Of a stretch of DNA of 8,566 nt, positions 6,455 to 8,566 are shown one piece after another. Origin of the DNA: Deltaproteobacteria bacterium (GTDB lineage: Bacteria; Desulfobacterota; Dissulfuribacteria; Dissulfuribacterales; UBA3076); contig JAGGRV010000137.1 in assembly GCA_021159445.1 (NCBI GenBank), forward strand, positions 1-8,566. The letters are read 5' to 3'. The notes below the pieces were generated by a model, which was given only the letters and a program-made list of their open reading frames with translations, made no database searches and was not told where the DNA came from. The translations under genes and the position numbers were made by a program. How positions within the stretch are numbered: position 1 is the stretch's first letter; every line of letters begins with the position of its first letter.

Positions 6455-7409
6455 GGTTATCAGACTCCTTATCAATTAAACTTGTTAAAAGGCCAAGTAG
6501 AAGACCTCCATCGCTAACAGTCAACTCTTTGAATTCAGTTACATGTAATATTTCTCGAAATATTGCTATTCCTGCTAAAATAATATCTGCTCGTTTGGAT
6601 TCAAGCCCGGATATACTCCTTCTCGCATTAATTTCCATATCCGTTAGAAAGTTCCATAATTTATCAAGCTCTTGAGATCCGATGGCATATCCCCTTATCC
6701 GTCGAGGGTCATACTTTTCCATGACCAGTGCCATGGTCACCAATGTGGTAGCAGTTCCACCGACTCCTACTACAGCTTTGGGGGATTGGGGAAGTTTAGC
6801 AGATAAATCCGATAGCTTTTGTCTGATATGAAATCCGAGTTTTTCAAGCTCTGCGGGAAGCGGGGGATCTGTCCTGATAAACTCTTCTGTGAGATTCACA
6901 GCCCCAATATTAAGGCTCCAATTAAATAATATGTTACTGTTCGCAGCCAATACAACTTCACTACTTCCTCCCCCAACATCCACAACCAAAAAAGGGGCGC
7001 TTATGTCAGGTAATGTGTTACGCACTCCCTTGACCGACATTAAGGCTTCCTCGTCGCCTGATAATATCTTTATATTAAATCCTTCTGCCTCTGCCAGGTC
7101 CAAGAACTCTCCGGCATTTGCAGCGTTTCTCAGGGCAGCCGTGCCACAGACTATTTCATCACAGACTCTGAATTTATCAAGGACATTGCGGAAATTTCGA
7201 AGCGTTTCAACTCCCCTTATTATGGCATTTTTAGTCAGTCTTCCATTAGCGGCAAGATCTTGGCCCAACCTCACATTTTTAAGTTCGGATGCAAGGACTT
7301 GTGGCCTATTATCCACAATCCGGGCTACAGCCAGCCTGAAGGTCTGAGAGCCAAGATCTATGGCAGCTATTGTTTTGTTACGAAAATTTGCATCCATATA
7401 TGCAGACAT
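6417..7409 (-). CDS. Ppx/GppA family phosphatase (exopolyphosphatase / pppGpp phosphatase-like)
   Basis: This is a member of the ASKHA-fold Ppx/GppA family, which hydrolyses terminal phosphates of inorganic polyphosphate and/or converts pppGpp to ppGpp. Which substrate applies here cannot be decided from sequence. The 330 residues cover only the two ASKHA domains and lack the C-terminal HD-like region of the roughly 500-residue enterobacterial enzymes, as in short Ppx proteins. Motifs are AAIDLGSQTFRLAVA (about 15-29), CGTAALRNAANAGEFL (88-103), ILSGDEEALMSVKGV (115-129), VVDVGGGSSEVVL (142-154), the GAVNLTEEF segment (169-177), VVGVGGTATTL (213-223) and VSDGGLLLGLL (298-308). The start is uncertain: ATG at 7409 was taken, with GTG at 7412 and ATG at 7397 possible, and none has a good Shine-Dalgarno sequence. 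It is the first gene of a pair with guaB. Confidence 0.9.
   Translation of the reverse strand: MSAYMDANFRNKTIAAIDLGSQTFRLAVARIVDNRPQVLASELKNVRLGQDLAANGRLTKNAIIRGVETLRNFRNVLDKFRVCDEIVCGTAALRNAANAGEFLDLAEAEGFNIKILSGDEEALMSVKGVRNTLPDISAPFLVVDVGGGSSEVVLAANSNILFNWSLNIGAVNLTEEFIRTDPPLPAELEKLGFHIRQKLSDLSAKLPQSPKAVVGVGGTATTLVTMALVMEKYDPRRIRGYAIGSQELDKLWNFLTDMEINARRSISGLESKRADIILAGIAIFREILHVTEFKELTVSDGGLLLGLLTSLIDKESDNHAEPPNTRGIYI
6465..6470 (-). promoter_or_regulatory. guaB: Shine-Dalgarno site that fixes the guaB start
   Basis: On the minus strand this reads AAGGAG, 10 nt before the ATG at 6454. It lies inside the 3' end of the ppx/gppA reading frame, so ribosomes translating that gene pass over it. 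Confidence 0.7.
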
Positions 7410-7477
7410 CACGGCATAAAAAATAAGTATTTGAATATATGGGGCATTTGCTTCTCATAATTTCTTATGCATTTCTG

Positions 7478-7505
7478 AAAATATAATATATTGATATTAA
7501 TTCAA
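7478..7505 (-). promoter_or_regulatory. Possible promoter of ppx/gppA-guaB
   Basis: On the minus strand, TTGAAT (7500-7505) and TATTTT (7478-7483) are separated by 16 nt and lie about 70 nt before the ppx/gppA start. The region is very AT-rich, so such matches are easy to find by chance. No better pair was seen. Confidence 0.22.
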
Positions 7506-7546
7506 TAGTCGAGAAAAAGAAAAACGTGTTGGTTTTGAGAAGTTAG

Positions 7547-7771
7547 GATAAGCTATCTTATTTTCCTGGAAAGGTTTCAAATTTAGATTTGCTGAAGGGC
7601 AAATCCATAAGCCTCTGTGATTTGGAGAAGAAAAAGTTCTATGATTTAATGCAGTTTATGGCATATAATTCTCGCGAATGGCTGGTGGAGATTTTCCGCG
7701 ATTGTTATAGTGACCAACGTGAGGTAAAGCTAGTTCTGAATATGATAACCCGAAATTTTTTTCAAGATTAG
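7547..7771 (+). pseudogene. Transposase-like C-terminal fragment, truncated (tentative)
   Basis: An open frame runs from just after a stop at 7544-7546 to a TAG at 7769-7771, about 74 codons, with no ATG start near its beginning. The first usable codon is a TTG at 7589, without a Shine-Dalgarno sequence. The readable part includes YFPGKVSNLDLLKGKSI, then a helical stretch around KKFYDLMQFMAYNSREWLVE and YSDQREVKLVLNMITR. This recalls the C-terminal region of some insertion-sequence transposases (an 'AYNxREWL' helix followed by a 'D.R(D/E)V...L' helix). That is a recollection of family style, not a database match. The last codons and the stop run straight into copy 2 of the 156-bp element, so the frame appears cut there. 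It could also be a short chance ORF or an unknown small gene. Confidence 0.4.
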
Positions 7772-7925
7772 GAACGTACAATAAATAACTTGAACAAATT
7801 AATGTCTTTTTTGCCGTCTTCTTCGTTGCTCGTCGATCACATAACCCGTTATGCTCGCTCCTCGCGCCTTGAATACAACAAAAAATCCTATTAATTTTTG
7901 TTCAACTTATTTATCTCCCGTTCCT
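7770..7925. mobile_element. 156-bp palindromic MITE-like element, copy 2
   Basis: This is the second copy of the element at 4712-4867, in the same orientation, 3058 bp away and different at one base (C at 7806). It keeps both terminal arms beginning AGGAACG and ending CGTTCCT, and the central CATAAC-CC-GTTATG. Its left end falls on the stop codon of the transposase-like fragment. Its right end is 20 nt before the start of the MlaC/HpnM-like gene, so it forms most of that gene's leader. No clear target duplication was seen around this copy. The near identity of the two copies suggests recent spread or gene conversion. Confidence 0.8.
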
Positions 7926-7945
7926 TACCAAAGAGCAATCAAAAA

Positions 7946-8566
7946 ATGAAAAAGTTTGGATGGATCACCATTTACTGCATTCTGATGATTGGATTGGTAT
8001 CGCCCCTCTTGGGACAGCCTCTTCATTCAAAAACTGCGGATGTAATTGAAAAATTAAATGCTGCTCTTGTTGAATCCATGAAAAAGGGAGATAAGCTTGG
8101 TTTCTTTGGGCGCTGCAGGCTTTTGGAGCCTGTCATAAAGAACAGCTTTGATTTCCCGTATATAGTCAGAAAAGTTACTGGGAAATACTGGAAAGATATG
8201 GACGAAAACCAGCGAAAAATGCTTTTGAATAATTATATTGTCTGGACCGTGGCCAAATATGCCCAACGTTTTCACAAATACAAGGGGCAAAAGTTCGAAG
8301 TGGTTTCGGAATCTGAATTCCGACCACAGGTCATGAGCGTTAGGAGTAACCTAGTAAAAGCGAATAAGGAAATAATAGAATTCAGGTATTTTCTGCTGGA
8401 AAATAAAGGAAGCTGGCGTATTGTTGATATTCAGGTTTCCGGTGTCAGCCAATTGGCCATAAATCGTACACAATTCAAGCGAGTGCTGAAAGACAAGGGA
8501 TTCGACGGATTAAATACAGGCTTGAAGGAAAAAGTAAAAGAGCTTTCCGCAATCGGAAAAAGCTGA
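7946..8566 (+). CDS. MlaC/Ttg2D family periplasmic lipid-binding protein, HpnM-like
   Basis: This is a secreted protein of the MlaC/Ttg2D (toluene tolerance) family, the soluble components that carry phospholipid or other lipids between membranes with an Mla-type or RND-type transporter. The 206 residues begin with a Sec signal peptide: Met-Lys-Lys, a hydrophobic core at about 4-22, and likely cleavage near LLG-Q at 23-24. The mature part shows FDFPYIVRKVTGKYWKDM, then WTVAKYAQRFHKYKGQKFEV and a C-terminal WRIVDIQVSGVSQLAINRTQF with GFDGL after it. The YA..F..Y.GQ.FEV and SQLA..R..F pattern looks closer to HpnM, the hopanoid-associated branch, than to classical MlaC (which has SLV/ITNYR.. there). 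This is inference. ATG 7946 was chosen because a frame starting at TTG 7898 would begin inside the repeat element and place 16 polar residues before the signal peptide. A weak GAG lies 10 nt upstream. The TGA coincides with the window end, so partner genes are not visible. Confidence 0.85.
   Translation: MKKFGWITIYCILMIGLVSPLLGQPLHSKTADVIEKLNAALVESMKKGDKLGFFGRCRLLEPVIKNSFDFPYIVRKVTGKYWKDMDENQRKMLLNNYIVWTVAKYAQRFHKYKGQKFEVVSESEFRPQVMSVRSNLVKANKEIIEFRYFLLENKGSWRIVDIQVSGVSQLAINRTQFKRVLKDKGFDGLNTGLKEKVKELSAIGKS

Noticed and set aside
6455..6475. A 7-codon N-terminal extension of GuaB from TTG 6475.
   Set aside because: The AAGGAG site at 6465-6470 would then lie inside the gene. The ATG at 6454 gives the family's usual length and start.
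7898..7945. A 16-codon N-terminal extension of the MlaC/HpnM-like protein starting at TTG 7898.
   Set aside because: The extension starts inside the right arm of the 156-bp element and would move the signal peptide away from the N-terminus. ATG 7946 gives a standard signal peptide.

Overview
The window reads as a chromosomal segment of a Gram-negative bacterium, most likely a deltaproteobacterium (Desulfobacterota-like lineage). This is inferred from the xseB-ispA-dxs gene order, the DUF374-type acyltransferase, a CvpA protein, a short Ppx/GppA protein and an MlaC/HpnM-type periplasmic lipid-binding protein. No rRNA, tRNA or CRISPR array was seen. The genes are ordinary housekeeping genes. 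The unusual material is in the gaps between them, which hold at least three different repeat families.

Layout: (1) 83-3154, minus strand, is a tight operon xseB-ispA-dxs: exonuclease VII small subunit, farnesyl/geranylgeranyl diphosphate synthase and DXP synthase. (2) Divergently from xseB, 3205-4680 on the plus strand holds a DUF374 acyltransferase followed by a CvpA-family membrane protein. These two look like an operon that has been split by a 200-bp fold-back element. (3) 4681-4987, between the convergent cvpA and guaB ends, holds a 156-bp palindromic MITE-like element, a pair of inverted heptanucleotide arrays and a terminator for guaB. (4) 4988-7409, minus strand, is a ppx/gppA-guaB pair with a 38-nt overlap. 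(5) 7410-7945 holds a truncated transposase-like remnant and a second, almost identical copy of the 156-bp element. (6) 7946-8566, plus strand, is a secreted MlaC/Ttg2D-family protein that resembles the hopanoid-associated HpnM subgroup.

How the genes work together: dxs and ispA cover the entry step of the MEP pathway and the synthesis of the C15/C20 prenyl diphosphates that feed undecaprenyl, quinone and possibly hopanoid synthesis. The acyltransferase, CvpA and HpnM/MlaC-like proteins are envelope and lipid functions. GuaB makes XMP for GTP synthesis and sits directly behind a Ppx/GppA enzyme, a family that acts on polyphosphate or pppGpp, so that pair may link guanine nucleotide supply with stress metabolism.

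I found no new defence or enzymatic system. The strongest unusual signal is intergenic: a fold-back element that appears to have inserted at a stop-codon/Shine-Dalgarno junction with a 13-16 bp target duplication, and an unrelated 156-bp palindromic element present twice at 155/156 identity.
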